A stretch of DNA of 39,660 nucleotides from an uncultured Methylococcaceae bacterium. Lineage in GTDB: Bacteria > Pseudomonadota > Gammaproteobacteria > Methylococcales > Methylomonadaceae. How positions within the stretch are numbered: position 1 is the first letter of the stretch; every line of letters starts with the position of its first letter. Both the position numbers and the translations under genes were made by a program. Below the pieces are notes generated by a model. The model had not been told where the DNA came from. It did no database searches and saw only the letters and a list, made by a program, of their open reading frames with translations. The DNA lies in contig CAIOMN010000107.1 in the NCBI GenBank assembly GCA_903859415.1, positions 1-39,660 of the forward strand, written 5' to 3'. Positions 8,811-18,295 of the stretch are shown here, one piece after another.

Positions 8811-10166
8811 TTAATCTTTGACAGCTAGTTGTATGCCATCCCAAGCAACCTCTACCAACATCAGCAATTGCTCTTCAGTGATAATATAAGGGGGCATAAA
8901 ATAAATAACATTACCTAATGGGCGGAGTAAGACACCTTTAGATAATGCGTATTGATAAACCCTTTGACCTCGCCGCTCTTGCCAGGGATAAGGCTCTTGA
9001 GTGTGTTTGTTTTTAACCATTTCGATAGCGACTATCATTCCTGTTTGCCTGACTTCAGACACATGCGGATGCTCATTAAATCGAGCGGCTATTTTAGCCA
9101 TAAAGGCTGCTAGCTGACTATTATTCTCTAAAATGGGTTGTTGCTGAAAAATCTCTAGCGTTGCTAGACCTGCTCTACAAGACAAGGCATTACCGGTGTA
9201 GCTGTGTGAATGTAAAAAGGCAGTTAAGTTTTGATAATCATCATAGAAGGCTTGATAAACTTGCTCCGTTGTTAATACAGTGGATAAAGGTAAATACCCG
9301 CCTGTTAAACCTTTTGATAGGCACATAAAATCAGGGCTGATCGCAGCTTGTTCACAAGCAAATAAAGTCCCGGTGCGTCCAAAGCCCACTGCAATCTCAT
9401 CTGCAATTAAATGTATATTGTATTTGTCGCAAGCTGCCCGCAGTAGTGTTAGATAAATGGGATGATACATGCGCATACTGCCTGCACACTGAACTAATGG
9501 TTCAATAATGACGGCACAAGCGGTTTCAGCATGGCGTTGTAATACCTGCTCCATTAATGCAAACCGGCGAATAGAATAATCTGCCCATGACTCACCGGGC
9601 TCACGGTAATAACAATCAGGCCCCGGCACGGTAATAACATTCATTAATAGAGGCGCGTAGGTTTCTTTATACAAAGCGACGTTTCCAACCGCTAAGGCGC
9701 CTAATGTCTCACCGTGATAACTATTTTCGAGGGTGATAAATTTAGTTTTCTGAGTTTGGCCTTTATTACGCCAATAATGAAAACTCATTTTGAGTGCCAC
9801 CTCAACAGCCGCCGAACCATTGTCTGCATAAAAACAACGAGTGAGTCCTTCTGGACTCAGAGTAACCAGTGTTTCAGCTAATTGAATGGCGGGTTCATGA
9901 GTAAAACCAGCGAAAATAACCTGCTCCAAAGTATCTAATTGATCCTTTAAAGCGGCATTGATGTGAGGATTGGCGTGACCAAACAGATTAACCCACCAAG
10001 AGCTAATCGCATCCAGATAGCGATTACCCTCAAAATCTTCCAGCCAAACGCCCTGACCTTTCTTTATTGGGATAATCGGTGAATTTTCATGATCCTTCAT
10101 TTGTGTACAAGGATGCCACAACACAGAAAGATCGCGCTCAGCAAGAGCTTGGTTAGTGGACAACAT
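8811..10166 (-). CDS. bioA: adenosylmethionine-8-amino-7-oxononanoate aminotransferase
   Basis: BioA (451 aa) is a PLP enzyme of biotin synthesis that transfers the amino group of SAM to 7-keto-8-aminopelargonate, giving 7,8-diaminopelargonate. Family blocks are LWHPCTQMKDHE at the N-terminus, DAISSWWVNLFGH, FITLENSYHGETLGAL, LIADEIAVGFGRTG (PLP-binding aspartate) and CLSKGLTGGYLPLS with the Schiff-base lysine. The substrate-specific tryptophans in SSWWVN support BioA over related class III aminotransferases. No other bio genes are in the window. rsmE follows after one base. Its use of SAM as amino donor links it loosely with the SAM-cycle genes upstream. Confidence 0.95.
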   Translation of the reverse strand: MLSTNQALAERDLSVLWHPCTQMKDHENSPIIPIKKGQGVWLEDFEGNRYLDAISSWWVNLFGHANPHINAALKDQLDTLEQVIFAGFTHEPAIQLAETLVTLSPEGLTRCFYADNGSAAVEVALKMSFHYWRNKGQTQKTKFITLENSYHGETLGALAVGNVALYKETYAPLLMNVITVPGPDCYYREPGESWADYSIRRFALMEQVLQRHAETACAVIIEPLVQCAGSMRMYHPIYLTLLRAACDKYNIHLIADEIAVGFGRTGTLFACEQAAISPDFMCLSKGLTGGYLPLSTVLTTEQVYQAFYDDYQNLTAFLHSHSYTGNALSCRAGLATLEIFQQQPILENNSQLAAFMAKIAARFNEHPHVSEVRQTGMIVAIEMVKNKHTQEPYPWQERRGQRVYQYALSKGVLLRPLGNVIYFMPPYIITEEQLLMLVEVAWDGIQLAVKD

Positions 10167-10228
10167 TAATCAATGATATTAAATCACAGAGCCGACTAAC
10201 TTAAGGCTATCGTAATACTTTATCAGCG

Positions 10229-11080
10229 TCACGCCTTAATATTTAATCTTTCCAAAATAGCAAGAGTAGGTGCGGACTGGTTCATCGTATAAAAATGTAA
10301 ACCTGGAGCGCCGTTATCTAATAAACGCTGACAAAGAGTACTCACCAAATCCAGTCCAAAAGAGTGTACTGATGCGCTGTCATCTCCAAAACCTTCCAAC
10401 CGTTTTCTCATCCATCGAGGAATATCTGCCCCACACATTTCTGAAAAGCGGAATAACTGTGTATATTGTGTAATAGGCATAATACCGGGGACTATAGGAA
10501 TCGTGATGCCATTTTTTTCACAGTTATCCATAAAATAAAAATAGGCATCAGCGTTATAAAAATACTGTGTAATCGCGGCATTTGCGCCTGCATCTACTTT
10601 ACGTTTAAAGTTCTTAAAATCTTCTGCTGCACTGGTTGCTTGAGGATGAACTTCAGGATAAGCCGCCACATGAATCTGGAAATGATCGCCCGTTTCTTGA
10701 CGAATAAACCCTACCAATTCATTGGCATAACGGAATTCACCCGCAGATAGCGTTCCAGAAGGTAAGTCACCTCTTAAAGCGACTATCCTGGCAATACCTT
10801 TATCCTGATAATTTTTAAGAATAGCACGAATATTATCTTTAGTAGAAGCTACACAGGACAAATGCGGCGCAGCAGCAACACCCTGAGATTGTATATCAAT
10901 GACTGTATCAAGTGTCTTATCACGAGTAGACCCACCTGCACCGAAAGTAACAGAAAAGAAATCTGGATTAAGCTTTGCTAATTGGGCGTGTACTGCATGT
11001 AAGTTGACCGCACCATCTTCAGTTTTAGGGGGGTAAAATTCAAAACTAAACAGTTTAGGATGTTTTTCTTGTGATTGCAT
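10229..11080 (-). CDS. metF: methylenetetrahydrofolate reductase
   Basis: MetF (283 aa) is a flavoprotein that reduces 5,10-methylene-THF to 5-methyl-THF, the methyl donor for methionine synthesis. Recognised blocks are FSFEFYPPKTEDG near the start with the conserved glutamate, FFSVTFGAGGSTRDKT, RIVALRGDLP, IHVAAYPEVHPQA, NAAITQYFYNADAYF and IPIVPGIMPI. Length fits the roughly 290-aa bacterial form without a regulatory domain. It is downstream of metK and ahcY on the same strand, but a hairpin between 11142 and 11176 suggests separate transcription. A six-base inverted repeat lies just upstream of the start. Confidence 0.95.
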   Translation of the reverse strand: MQSQEKHPKLFSFEFYPPKTEDGAVNLHAVHAQLAKLNPDFFSVTFGAGGSTRDKTLDTVIDIQSQGVAAAPHLSCVASTKDNIRAILKNYQDKGIARIVALRGDLPSGTLSAGEFRYANELVGFIRQETGDHFQIHVAAYPEVHPQATSAAEDFKNFKRKVDAGANAAITQYFYNADAYFYFMDNCEKNGITIPIVPGIMPITQYTQLFRFSEMCGADIPRWMRKRLEGFGDDSASVHSFGLDLVSTLCQRLLDNGAPGLHFYTMNQSAPTLAILERLNIKA

Positions 11081-11107
11081 TTTGATCTCGCTAACGGGGG
11101 GGATAAC

Positions 11108-11126
11108 AGTTCACTCCCTATGAACT
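11108..11126. promoter_or_regulatory. short inverted repeat upstream of metF, candidate operator
   Basis: AGTTCA and TGAACT face each other across seven bases, 28-46 bp before the metF start. The half-sites contain TTCA and TGAA, but their order and spacing differ from the TGAA-N5-TTCA site known for MetR, so no regulator is named. No promoter was confidently matched. The repeat is short enough to occur by chance. Confidence 0.3.
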
Positions 11127-11141
11127 AGATTAAAACAAAGC

Positions 11142-11176
11142 AGCCATAAAGACACAGTTACAGCATCTTTATGGCT
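11142..11176 (-). terminator. hairpin after ahcY, probable terminator or attenuator
   Basis: Eleven-base arms (AGCCATAAAGA and TCTTTATGGCT) flank a 13-base loop. On the minus strand the hairpin sits 40 bases beyond the ahcY stop and is followed by GCTTTGTTTT, a weak T-rich tract. It probably ends or attenuates the metK-ahcY transcript before metF. The imperfect T run leaves open that it is only an RNA-stabilising stem. Confidence 0.5.
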
Positions 11177-11215
11177 CATAAGTTACAAGCTTAAACGTTA
11201 AAACTCTACGACAAA

Positions 11216-12508
11216 TTAATAACGGTAATGATCTGCTTTATAAGGGCCTTCAACCGGTACATTGATGTACTTGGCTTGCGCTTCTGTTAAAGTCGTTAAC
11301 TTAACACCGATTTGATCTAAGTGTGCTCTGGCTACTTTCTCATCTAAAATCTTAGGCAAGATATAGACTTTATTTTCATAGCTTGCCGCATTTTTCCATA
11401 ACTCTATTTGAGCTAATACCTGGTTACAAAAAGAGTTAGACATAACGAAACTTGGATGACCGGTCGCACAACCTAAATTGACTAAACGCCCTTCGGCTAA
11501 AATAATTAGGCGTTTACCATCTGGGAAAATAACATGATCGACTTGTGGTTTAATGTTTTCCCATTCGTACTGACGTAAAGACGCAATTTCAATTTCAGCA
11601 TCAAAATGACCAATATTACAAACAATGGCTTGATCTCTCATAGCCAACATGTGTTCATGAGTGATAATGCTAAAATTACCCGTTGCTGTGACAAAAATAT
11701 TGGCTATAGGTGCCGCTTCTTCCATCGTCACAACGCGATAACCTTCCATGGCCGCTTGCAGCGCACAAATAGGATCAATTTCAGTAATCCAAACCGTTGC
11801 ACCCAGACCCCGTAATGACTGGGCACAGCCTTTACCGACATCACCATAACCACTAACCACGGCTATTTTACCTGCGATCATAACGTCAGTGGCACGTTTA
11901 ATACCATCCACTAACGATTCACGGCAGCCATACAAATTGTCGAATTTTGATTTAGTGACTGAATCATTGACATTAAACGCAGGTACTTTTAAAGTGCCTT
12001 TGGCCACCATTTCATACAGACGTAACACACCGGTTGTGGTTTCTTCTGACAAACCTTTAACATCGGCCATTAATTCTGGATATTTATCATGCATCATGGT
12101 AGTTAAATCGCCACCATCATCCAGAATCATATTGGGACGCCAACCATCAGGACCTTCTATTGTCTGAGCAATGCACCACTCAGCTTCTTCTTCAGTTTCG
12201 CCTTTCCAGGCAAAAACAGGAATGCCCGCCGCTGCTATAGCTGCAGCTGCATGATCTTGAGTAGAAAAAATATTACACGATGACCAACGAACTTCAGCAC
12301 CCAAAGCCGTCAATGTTTCAATTAAAACAGCTGTTTGAATCGTCATATGCAAACAACCAGCTATACGAGCATCTTTTAAAGGTTGCTCTTGACCGTATTC
12401 TTCACGTAACGCCATCAAGCCCGGCATTTCTGTTTCAGCAATATTAATTTCTTTACGGCCCCATTCAGCCAAAGCGATGTCTGCAATTTTGTAATCTGGT
12501 TGGCTCAT
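11216..12508 (-). CDS. ahcY: adenosylhomocysteinase (SAH hydrolase)
   Basis: A 430-aa NAD-dependent enzyme that splits S-adenosylhomocysteine into adenosine and homocysteine, removing the product inhibitor of methyltransferases. Family landmarks are [41 protein letters not shown] with the catalytic lysine region, [16 protein letters not shown] (NAD-binding Rossmann loop) and the C-terminal PYKADHYRY that reaches into the neighbouring subunit. I start at the ATG at 12508 ([17 protein letters not shown]), seven bases after an AGGA; the frame is open ten codons further. It follows metK with a 26-base gap, so both were probably transcribed together. No SAH riboswitch fits in that gap. Confidence 0.96.
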   Translation of the reverse strand: MSQPDYKIADIALAEWGRKEINIAETEMPGLMALREEYGQEQPLKDARIAGCLHMTIQTAVLIETLTALGAEVRWSSCNIFSTQDHAAAAIAAAGIPVFAWKGETEEEAEWCIAQTIEGPDGWRPNMILDDGGDLTTMMHDKYPELMADVKGLSEETTTGVLRLYEMVAKGTLKVPAFNVNDSVTKSKFDNLYGCRESLVDGIKRATDVMIAGKIAVVSGYGDVGKGCAQSLRGLGATVWITEIDPICALQAAMEGYRVVTMEEAAPIANIFVTATGNFSIITHEHMLAMRDQAIVCNIGHFDAEIEIASLRQYEWENIKPQVDHVIFPDGKRLIILAEGRLVNLGCATGHPSFVMSNSFCNQVLAQIELWKNAASYENKVYILPKILDEKVARAHLDQIGVKLTTLTEAQAKYINVPVEGPYKADHYRY

Positions 12509-12534
12509 TCTATATTCCTGGTTAATTAGATTTT

Positions 12535-13695
12535 TCAAAGTCCTGCGGCATCTTTCAATGCATCCACTTTATCGGTTCTTTCCCAAGTAAAGGAGGCTTC
12601 AGTGCGACCAAAATGACCATAAGAAGCGGTCGGTTGGTAAATAGGTTTCAACAAGTCCAGCATATTGATTAATCCTTTAGGCCTTAAATCAAAGTTATCT
12701 CTAACAATCTGCACTAAACGATCTTCGCTTAATTTACTGGTACCAAAAGTTTCCACGGTAATAGAAGTTGGTTCTGCAACACCAATCGCATAAGACACCT
12801 GAATCTCACAACGTTCTGCTAAGCCAGCTGCCACGATATTCTTTGCCACATATCTAGCCATATAAGCCGCTGAACGATCCACCTTTGAAGGGTCTTTTCC
12901 AGAGAAAGCACCGCCACCGTGTCTTGCCATGCCACCATAAGAATCTACAATAATTTTACGACCTGTCAAGCCGCAATCACCCACTGGCCCACCAATAATG
13001 AATTGACCGGTTGGGTTGATAAAATATTTAGTGTCTTTATGTAACCATTCTTTAGGCAAAACGGGCAGGATAATTTCATCCATAACCGCTTCATGCAGCG
13101 CTTTGTTGCTTATATCGGGAGAATGTTGAGTTGACAACACAACTGCGTCAATGCCTACGGGTTTATTATTCTCATATCTAAACGTAATTTGACTCTTGGC
13201 ATCTGGACGCAACCAAGGCAGGGTTTTATTCTTACGTACTTCTGCCTGGCGCTTAACCAGTAAATGCGAATAGGTAATCGGTGCTGGCATCAATACATCT
13301 GTTTCGTTACTCGCATAACCAAACATTAAGCCTTGATCGCCTGCACCTTGCTCATGATCCTCGGCCTCATCAACACCCATTGCAATATCAGCTGATTGTT
13401 TACCAATCGCATTTAATACCGCGCAACTGTTACCGTCAAAACCGATGTCGCCATTATCATAACCAATATCACAGACTACTTTTCTAACCAAAGCTTCCAA
13501 ATCAACCCAGGCATTGGTGGTTACTTCACCGGCAAGAACAACCATGCCGGTTTTAACCAATGTTTCACAGGCCACTCGCGATCTTGGGTCTTGTGCCAAT
13601 AAAGCATCAAGTACTGCGTCGGAAATTTGATCCGCAACCTTATCTGGATGCCCTTCTGAAACTGACTCAGATGTAAAGCTAAAATTATTGCTCAC
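12535..13695 (-). CDS. metK: S-adenosylmethionine synthetase
   Basis: MetK (386 aa) makes SAM from methionine and ATP. Conserved blocks are [21 protein letters not shown] split near the start, the [12 protein letters not shown] loop, [24 protein letters not shown] and [19 protein letters not shown]. The start codon is GTG (GTG AGC AAT AAT), preceded by AGGGG at seven bases. An intrinsic terminator ends only about 40 bases upstream, so its promoter must be very compact, overlap the terminator, or come from read-through of the rpoD-tRNA transcript. With ahcY and metF it covers most of the activated-methyl cycle; a methionine synthase is not in the window. Confidence 0.97.
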   Translation of the reverse strand: MSNNFSFTSESVSEGHPDKVADQISDAVLDALLAQDPRSRVACETLVKTGMVVLAGEVTTNAWVDLEALVRKVVCDIGYDNGDIGFDGNSCAVLNAIGKQSADIAMGVDEAEDHEQGAGDQGLMFGYASNETDVLMPAPITYSHLLVKRQAEVRKNKTLPWLRPDAKSQITFRYENNKPVGIDAVVLSTQHSPDISNKALHEAVMDEIILPVLPKEWLHKDTKYFINPTGQFIIGGPVGDCGLTGRKIIVDSYGGMARHGGGAFSGKDPSKVDRSAAYMARYVAKNIVAAGLAERCEIQVSYAIGVAEPTSITVETFGTSKLSEDRLVQIVRDNFDLRPKGLINMLDLLKPIYQPTASYGHFGRTEASFTWERTDKVDALKDAAGL

Positions 13696-13734
13696 GTCAC
13701 CACCCCTTAATAATTAATGATAAAAACTTAATAC

Positions 13735-13755
13735 AAAAAAAGCTGCAAAAGCAGC
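13735..13755 (-). terminator. intrinsic terminator after tRNA-Ile2
   Basis: On the minus strand the stem GCTGC-TTTT-GCAGC is followed at once by seven T residues. It lies 14 bases after the CCA end of the tRNA and closes the rpsU-yqeY-dnaG-rpoD-tRNA unit. The stem is short but the U-tract is good. Confidence 0.75.
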
Positions 13756-13768
13756 CTCTTCATTTGAA

Positions 13769-13845
13769 TGGTGGGCCCTGTAGGACTTGAACCTACGACC
13801 TGCCGATTATGAGTCGGATGCTCTAACCAACTGAGCTAAGGGCCC
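13769..13845 (-). tRNA. ileX: tRNA-Ile2 with CAT anticodon
   Basis: A 77-nt cloverleaf with encoded CCA. The acceptor stem is GGGCCCT/AGGGCCC, the D region TAGCTCAGTTGGTTAGAGC, the anticodon loop CTCATAA and the T-arm CGTAGGTTCAAGTCCTACA. The CAT anticodon occurs in initiator Met, elongator Met and the lysidine-modified Ile2 tRNAs. The GGGCCC acceptor stem resembles E. coli ileX (GGCCCCT) and differs from elongator Met (GGCTACG), so I favour Ile2, which reads AUA after TilS modifies C34. The gene begins 10 bases after the rpoD stop and so is probably co-transcribed with rpoD. Misassignment as tRNA-Met is the main alternative. Confidence 0.85.
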
Positions 13846-13855
13846 TTATTACTAT

Positions 13856-15667
13856 TTATTCTCCATCCAGAAAGCATCTTAATTGCTCAGATCTGGATGG
13901 ATGTCTTAATTTTCTTAAGGCTTTGGCTTCAATTTGACGTATACGTTCCCGTGTCACATCAAATTGCTTGCCTACTTCTTCTAAGGTATGATCAGTATTC
14001 ATGTTGATACCAAAACGCATACGTAAAACTTTTGCTTCTCTAGCGGTCAATCCTGCTAACACATTTTGTGTCGATTCACGCAAACCAGCGATAGTCGCTG
14101 CTTCAACAGGTGACAATACTTTAGCATCTTCTATGAAATCCCCCAAATGAGAATCTTCATCATCACCTATCGGTGTTTCCATTGAAATAGGTTCTTTAGC
14201 AATTTTCAATACCTTACGAACTTTATCTTCTGGCATTTCCATACGCTCAGCGAGTTCTTCAGGTGTTGCTTCACGCCCCATTTCTTGCAAAATCTGCCTT
14301 GAAATTCGATTCAGTTTATTGATCGTTTCGATCATATGCACTGGAATACGAATAGTTCTAGCCTGATCAGCAATTGAGCGAGTAATGGCCTGTCTAATCC
14401 ACCAGGTAGCATAAGTAGAAAACTTATAGCCACGTCGATATTCGAATTTATCAACGGCTTTCATCAAGCCGATATTGCCTTCCTGAATTAAATCAAGAAA
14501 CTGCAATCCGCGATTCGTATATTTTTTAGCAATAGAAATGACCAGCCTCAAATTCGCCTCAATCATTTCTTTCTTAGCACGCCTTGCTTTAGCTTCGCTG
14601 ATTGACATACGGCGATTAATGTCCTTTAACCCATTAATAGTTAAGCCGTATTCGGCTTCAATTTCAGCTAAAACTTTTTGCGCCCTTCTTAAGTCTTTTT
14701 CCCGTAGCCTCAATGCCTCGGAATAACTATGCCCACCGTTTAAATGACTATCCAACCATTCAGTATTGGACTCATTTTCAGTAAATGAAGCAATAAAATC
14801 TTTACGCGACATAGCCGCATCTTTAACAAATATCTCAAGAATTAACTTCTCTTGTTCTCGTACAGCGGCTACGCCATTAGGTATAATATTTGTTAGTTTT
14901 TTTAAGTACTGCGGAGTCCATTTAAATTCCATGAACAATTCAGCTAATACTTCAAAGGCACTCTCCGTTTTTTCACTGGTATATCCATATTTTTTGATAG
15001 CAGATGAAGCCACTTTCAATTGTTTTCTTAACGCTTCAACCTTCTCTTGGACTTCTTCGTGATTAATACCTTTAAGCTCATCGTCAACGGCAGCTACTTC
15101 TTCAATATTGTCATTAAGCGGTAATGCAGCAACCAAGTCATCTGCATCACTTAAATCAACAAAACCAGATATTAAATCAACAAGCCTAATTTCACCTTCT
15201 TCATTCGATATATTATCAAATGAATTCAAAAAATCTTCAACAACAAAACAAGACCTGGAAATAGACTTTACCAGTTGCTGCTGCCCTTCTTCAATACGTT
15301 TGGCAATTTTTAATTCATCTGCCCTTGTCAACAGCTCAACTGAACCCATTTCACGCATATACATACGTACAGGGTCTGTGGTTCTTCCAAATTCACTATC
15401 AACAGACGCAAGTGCAGCCACTTCTTCTGCGTCTTCATCATCTGTAGTGACCGCTGCTGAATCAGTTATGAGTGAGTCTTCATCAGGTGCTGTTTCATAA
15501 ACCTGAATGCCCATCTCATTTATCATGCTAATGATATCTTCAATTTGCTCAGGGTCAACAATATCACTAGGCAAGTGATCGTTAACTTCGGCATAAGTCA
15601 GGTACCCCTGCATTTTGCCTTTAGCTATCAATTGTTTAAGTTGAGACTGTTGTTGTTCTTGATTCAT
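13856..15667 (-). CDS. rpoD: RNA polymerase sigma-70 factor RpoD
   Basis: The 603-aa primary sigma factor. Region 1.1 starts the protein ([20 protein letters not shown]), region 1.2 contains [20 protein letters not shown], then comes the non-conserved insert. Region 2 reads [35 protein letters not shown] and [18 protein letters not shown], region 3 [14 protein letters not shown], and region 4 [20 protein letters not shown], the -35 recognition helix. An acidic stretch around residues 60-80 precedes region 1.2. It ends the macromolecular-synthesis operon after dnaG; a TATAAT at 15716-15721 (minus) with a poor -35 could be an internal rpoD promoter. The gene is slightly shorter than E. coli RpoD (613 aa). 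Confidence 0.97.
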   Translation of the reverse strand: MNQEQQQSQLKQLIAKGKMQGYLTYAEVNDHLPSDIVDPEQIEDIISMINEMGIQVYETAPDEDSLITDSAAVTTDDEDAEEVAALASVDSEFGRTTDPVRMYMREMGSVELLTRADELKIAKRIEEGQQQLVKSISRSCFVVEDFLNSFDNISNEEGEIRLVDLISGFVDLSDADDLVAALPLNDNIEEVAAVDDELKGINHEEVQEKVEALRKQLKVASSAIKKYGYTSEKTESAFEVLAELFMEFKWTPQYLKKLTNIIPNGVAAVREQEKLILEIFVKDAAMSRKDFIASFTENESNTEWLDSHLNGGHSYSEALRLREKDLRRAQKVLAEIEAEYGLTINGLKDINRRMSISEAKARRAKKEMIEANLRLVISIAKKYTNRGLQFLDLIQEGNIGLMKAVDKFEYRRGYKFSTYATWWIRQAITRSIADQARTIRIPVHMIETINKLNRISRQILQEMGREATPEELAERMEMPEDKVRKVLKIAKEPISMETPIGDDEDSHLGDFIEDAKVLSPVEAATIAGLRESTQNVLAGLTAREAKVLRMRFGINMNTDHTLEEVGKQFDVTRERIRQIEAKALRKLRHPSRSEQLRCFLDGE

Positions 15668-15731
15668 TATTTACTCACTAAATAATCTGCTTCGCATGAC
15701 TATATTCAACGGGTGATTATACTATATATTT

Positions 15732-15756
15732 TATCAAATAATTAAATTATTTGATA
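15732..15756. repeat. perfect palindrome spanning the dnaG stop
   Basis: Eleven-base arms TATCAAATAAT and ATTATTTGATA flank a three-base loop, and the dnaG stop codon (15747-15749) is inside. It sits in the 79-bp dnaG-rpoD gap. In E. coli this gap holds a processing or termination signal, so an RNA hairpin controlling rpoD expression is plausible here. No clean T run follows on either strand, and the AT-rich stem would be weak. Confidence 0.55.
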
Positions 15757-17471
15757 GTCAACATACTAACCAATGCTGATTGCTCTTGCGCATCCAAGCC
15801 CTGAAGTTGTGCCTTAGCTTGCAATCGAGCAATACTCGCATCACGCGCCTGCTTAAGCAATCCATTTAAAGCGTCAGAAAAAACCAACTCTATTTTATCT
15901 TCTGCGATATGGACATCCAATAAGGCCAAAGATTTTACCAACTTCTCTTCAGGCGTATCCCGGTAGTGCTCTATTAAAACAGCAGTATTTACAGATTGCT
16001 TATCTAAAATAACGCCAAGAACACTCTTAAATAATTCAATACCCCGAAACTCCAAGCCAGTCCAATCAACGTTCTTTTGCTCGACATTCTCCGCCAAAGC
16101 TGGATGCTGCAATAACAAAGCAATTGCAACACGTGCCGACGAAAGCCGACTAAACTCTTGTTGACGTGGCTTATATGAGCTTACTGGTGGCGACGCAAAT
16201 TTATTTTCAGCACTGTTCAAAGAGGCCATACCCGATAAATCCTGAAGACGAGAAAACATCATCTCCCTATAGGTACCTTCAGGCAACCGCTCCAAATATG
16301 GCTTCGCCTTACTGATCAACTGAGACCTTCCTTCTACCTCTGAAAGATTTAAGCCGCTAGCAACATAGTCAAAAAAATAATCTGACAACGCTTGAGCAGA
16401 CTGCATTCGATGTACAAACCCATCTACACCCTCCTCACGCACTAACGAATCAGGATCATGCTGCGAAGGCAAAATCATGATGCGACAAGAGCGCCCTTCT
16501 TTTAGGCTCGAAAAAGCCGACTCCATAACCCGCCAAGCCGCTTCTCGTCCAGCCCTGTCCCCATCAAAGCAAAACACCAACTCAGATGAAAAACGAAACA
16601 ATAAATCAAGATGCGCTTGAGACGTTGCAGTCCCTAAAGCGGCAACCGCGTAATGAATTCCATACTGAGCTAGAGCGATAACATCCATATACCCCTCTAC
16701 AATCAATATCCGCTGTGGCTTTGAGTTTTTAGCCAAGAGCTCATATAAACCATAAACTTCCTTGCCTTTATGAAACACGGGAGTCTCAGGGGAATTCAAA
16801 TATTTTGGCAACGAATCATCCAGGACTCGCCCACCAAAACCGACAATCCGTGAACGCTTATCCCGAATGGGGAACACAACTCTGGATCGAAATCGATCAT
16901 AAACTTGCCCATCATCCTTAACAACCAGCAACCCCGCATCAATCAACAACTTCTGATCAAAACGCTCCGACAAACAGCTCCATTTATCCGGCGCATAACC
17001 CAGCAGGAAGTCTCTGGCAATCGCCCCTTTAACCTGGCGGGATTTAAGATACTCAATAGCCTTAGGTGTTACTCGCAGTTGCTCAACATAAAAAGCAGCC
17101 ACTTGCTCCAGTACCTGATAAAGACTATTTAAATCTTCTTTCTTTGACGCATCTGCAACATAAGCAGCCTGCTCTCGCCGTACACTAACACCGGCAAAAG
17201 CGGCCAGATCTTCAACTGCCTCAACAAAGTCAAGATGACTAAAATCCATCAAGAAACTAATTGCATTCCCACTGGCACCACAACCAAAGCAATGAAAAAA
17301 CTGCTTATTGCGATTAACAGAGAAACTAGGCGATTTTTCTACGTGGAAAGGGCAACGGGCCACATAATTTGCACCCGTTTTCTTTAGAGGAACATGCGAA
17401 TCGATTAAATCGACTATATCAACTCGCACCAAAAGCTCATCAATAAACTCTTTAGAAATTCTACCGGACAC
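15747..17471 (-). CDS. dnaG: DNA primase DnaG
   Basis: A 574-aa primase that makes RNA primers at the replication fork. The N-terminal zinc-binding domain has CPFH and CFGC (in FFHCFGCGASGNAISFLMDF). The catalytic TOPRIM region shows RIVGFGGRVLDD, KYLNSPETPVFHKG, LIVEGYMDVIALAQYG and LVFCFDGDRAGREAAWR. The last part is the weakly conserved DnaB-interacting domain. Two starts are possible: a TTG at 17486 and a GTG at 17471. I choose the GTG because it gives MSGRISKEFIDELL, aligning with the E. coli start MAGRIPRVFINDLL. It lies between yqeY and rpoD. Confidence 0.95.
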   Translation of the reverse strand: MSGRISKEFIDELLVRVDIVDLIDSHVPLKKTGANYVARCPFHVEKSPSFSVNRNKQFFHCFGCGASGNAISFLMDFSHLDFVEAVEDLAAFAGVSVRREQAAYVADASKKEDLNSLYQVLEQVAAFYVEQLRVTPKAIEYLKSRQVKGAIARDFLLGYAPDKWSCLSERFDQKLLIDAGLLVVKDDGQVYDRFRSRVVFPIRDKRSRIVGFGGRVLDDSLPKYLNSPETPVFHKGKEVYGLYELLAKNSKPQRILIVEGYMDVIALAQYGIHYAVAALGTATSQAHLDLLFRFSSELVFCFDGDRAGREAAWRVMESAFSSLKEGRSCRIMILPSQHDPDSLVREEGVDGFVHRMQSAQALSDYFFDYVASGLNLSEVEGRSQLISKAKPYLERLPEGTYREMMFSRLQDLSGMASLNSAENKFASPPVSSYKPRQQEFSRLSSARVAIALLLQHPALAENVEQKNVDWTGLEFRGIELFKSVLGVILDKQSVNTAVLIEHYRDTPEEKLVKSLALLDVHIAEDKIELVFSDALNGLLKQARDASIARLQAKAQLQGLDAQEQSALVSMLTIK

Positions 17472-17490
17472 CTTACCCGGACCCAAAAAG

Positions 17491-17940
17491 TTACCCAGCT
17501 AGCGCTGCCTTAATCTTGACACTGACCACAGACATGTCGGCTCGACCTTGCATTTTTGCTTTTAACAAAGCCATGACCTTACCCATATCTTTAATCGACT
17601 CAGCACCCGACTCAGTCACTGCCTCGCTGACCATCGCATCTATTTCCTGCTCAGTTAGCGCTTGAGGCAAAAAATCCTGAATGACAAGAATTTCAGCTTC
17701 TTCAATGGCAACCAGGTCATCCCTGCCTGCTTCTGCAAATAGCCTTATGGATTCACGACGCTGCTTCAGCATCTTATCAAGCGTCAATATTGTCCGCTCA
17801 TTATCAAGCTGAATACGCTCATCAACTTCAATCTGTTTTATCGCAGACAAAATCAAACGAATCACACCTAATCTTGCTTTATCGCCCCCCTTCATAGAGG
17901 CTTTCATATCTTCCTTGATACGATCCGTTAACAAATCCAT
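17491..17940 (-). CDS. yqeY: GatB/YqeY domain protein
   Basis: A 149-aa protein with the YqeY domain that resembles the tRNA-interacting tail of the amidotransferase subunit GatB. Typical blocks are LTDRIKEDMKASMKGGDKARLGVIRLIL at the N-terminus, LDKMLKQRRESIRLFAEAGRDDL and EAEILVIQDFLPQALTEQEI. Its cellular role is not established. It commonly sits between rpsU and dnaG in gammaproteobacteria, as here. Frame is open to a GTG at 17943, but the ATG at 17940 has AGG eight bases upstream and is preferred. The stop is four bases from the earliest possible dnaG start. Confidence 0.93.
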   Translation of the reverse strand: MDLLTDRIKEDMKASMKGGDKARLGVIRLILSAIKQIEVDERIQLDNERTILTLDKMLKQRRESIRLFAEAGRDDLVAIEEAEILVIQDFLPQALTEQEIDAMVSEAVTESGAESIKDMGKVMALLKAKMQGRADMSVVSVKIKAALAG

Positions 17941-17955
17941 CACATTAACCTAATG

Positions 17956-18189
17956 TTAAAGTACTGGACGTCCACGACGTAAGTTTTTCAATGCATAACG
18001 TTCACGAGCTAATTTCTTCAAGTGACGTTTAACTGCTGCTGCACCTTTACGTTTACGTTCTGCAGTTGGCTTTTCATAAAACTCGCGGCGACGCACTTCT
18101 GCTAGGACACCTGCTTTTTCACAAGCACGTTTAAAACGACGGATTGCAATATCAAATGGTTCGTTTTCTTTAATTTTTACTGACGGCAT
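17956..18189 (-). CDS. rpsU: 30S ribosomal protein S21
   Basis: A 77-aa, highly basic protein of the small subunit. The start [20 protein letters not shown] and the block [15 protein letters not shown] are diagnostic, and the last third is rich in arginine and lysine. Slightly longer than E. coli S21 (71 aa). First gene of the rpsU-yqeY-dnaG-rpoD operon, with a clear sigma-70 promoter upstream. Confidence 0.97.
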   Translation of the reverse strand: MPSVKIKENEPFDIAIRRFKRACEKAGVLAEVRRREFYEKPTAERKRKGAAAVKRHLKKLARERYALKNLRRGRPVL

Positions 18190-18261
18190 TATATGATTCC
18201 AATTATGTTAATATTGTGTGTATAAGGACATTTACTATCCACTGAACAAACAGAACCCTTA

Positions 18262-18289
18262 ATTATACATTCACTTTCCAATTTTTCAA
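18262..18289 (-). promoter_or_regulatory. sigma-70 promoter of the rpsU-dnaG-rpoD operon
   Basis: On the minus strand, TTGAAA (18284-18289) and a perfect TATAAT (18262-18267) are separated by 16 bases. It is 73 bases upstream of rpsU and ends only seven bases before the tsaD start codon on the other strand, so the operon promoter and the tsaD translation start abut. Confidence 0.75.
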
Positions 18290-18295
18290 AAATCA

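Noticed and set aside
13696-13768. SAM or SAH riboswitch ahead of metK
   Set aside because: Only about 70 bp lie between the tRNA and metK and most of it is a terminator and AT-rich sequence; no riboswitch core was seen. The 26-bp metK-ahcY gap is also too short.
13769-13845. Calling the CAT tRNA an initiator or elongator tRNA-Met
   Set aside because: The acceptor stem is like that of ileX-type tRNA-Ile2 and differs from elongator Met; initiator features (C1-A72 mismatch, GGG/CCC anticodon-stem pairs) are absent. Still the main alternative.
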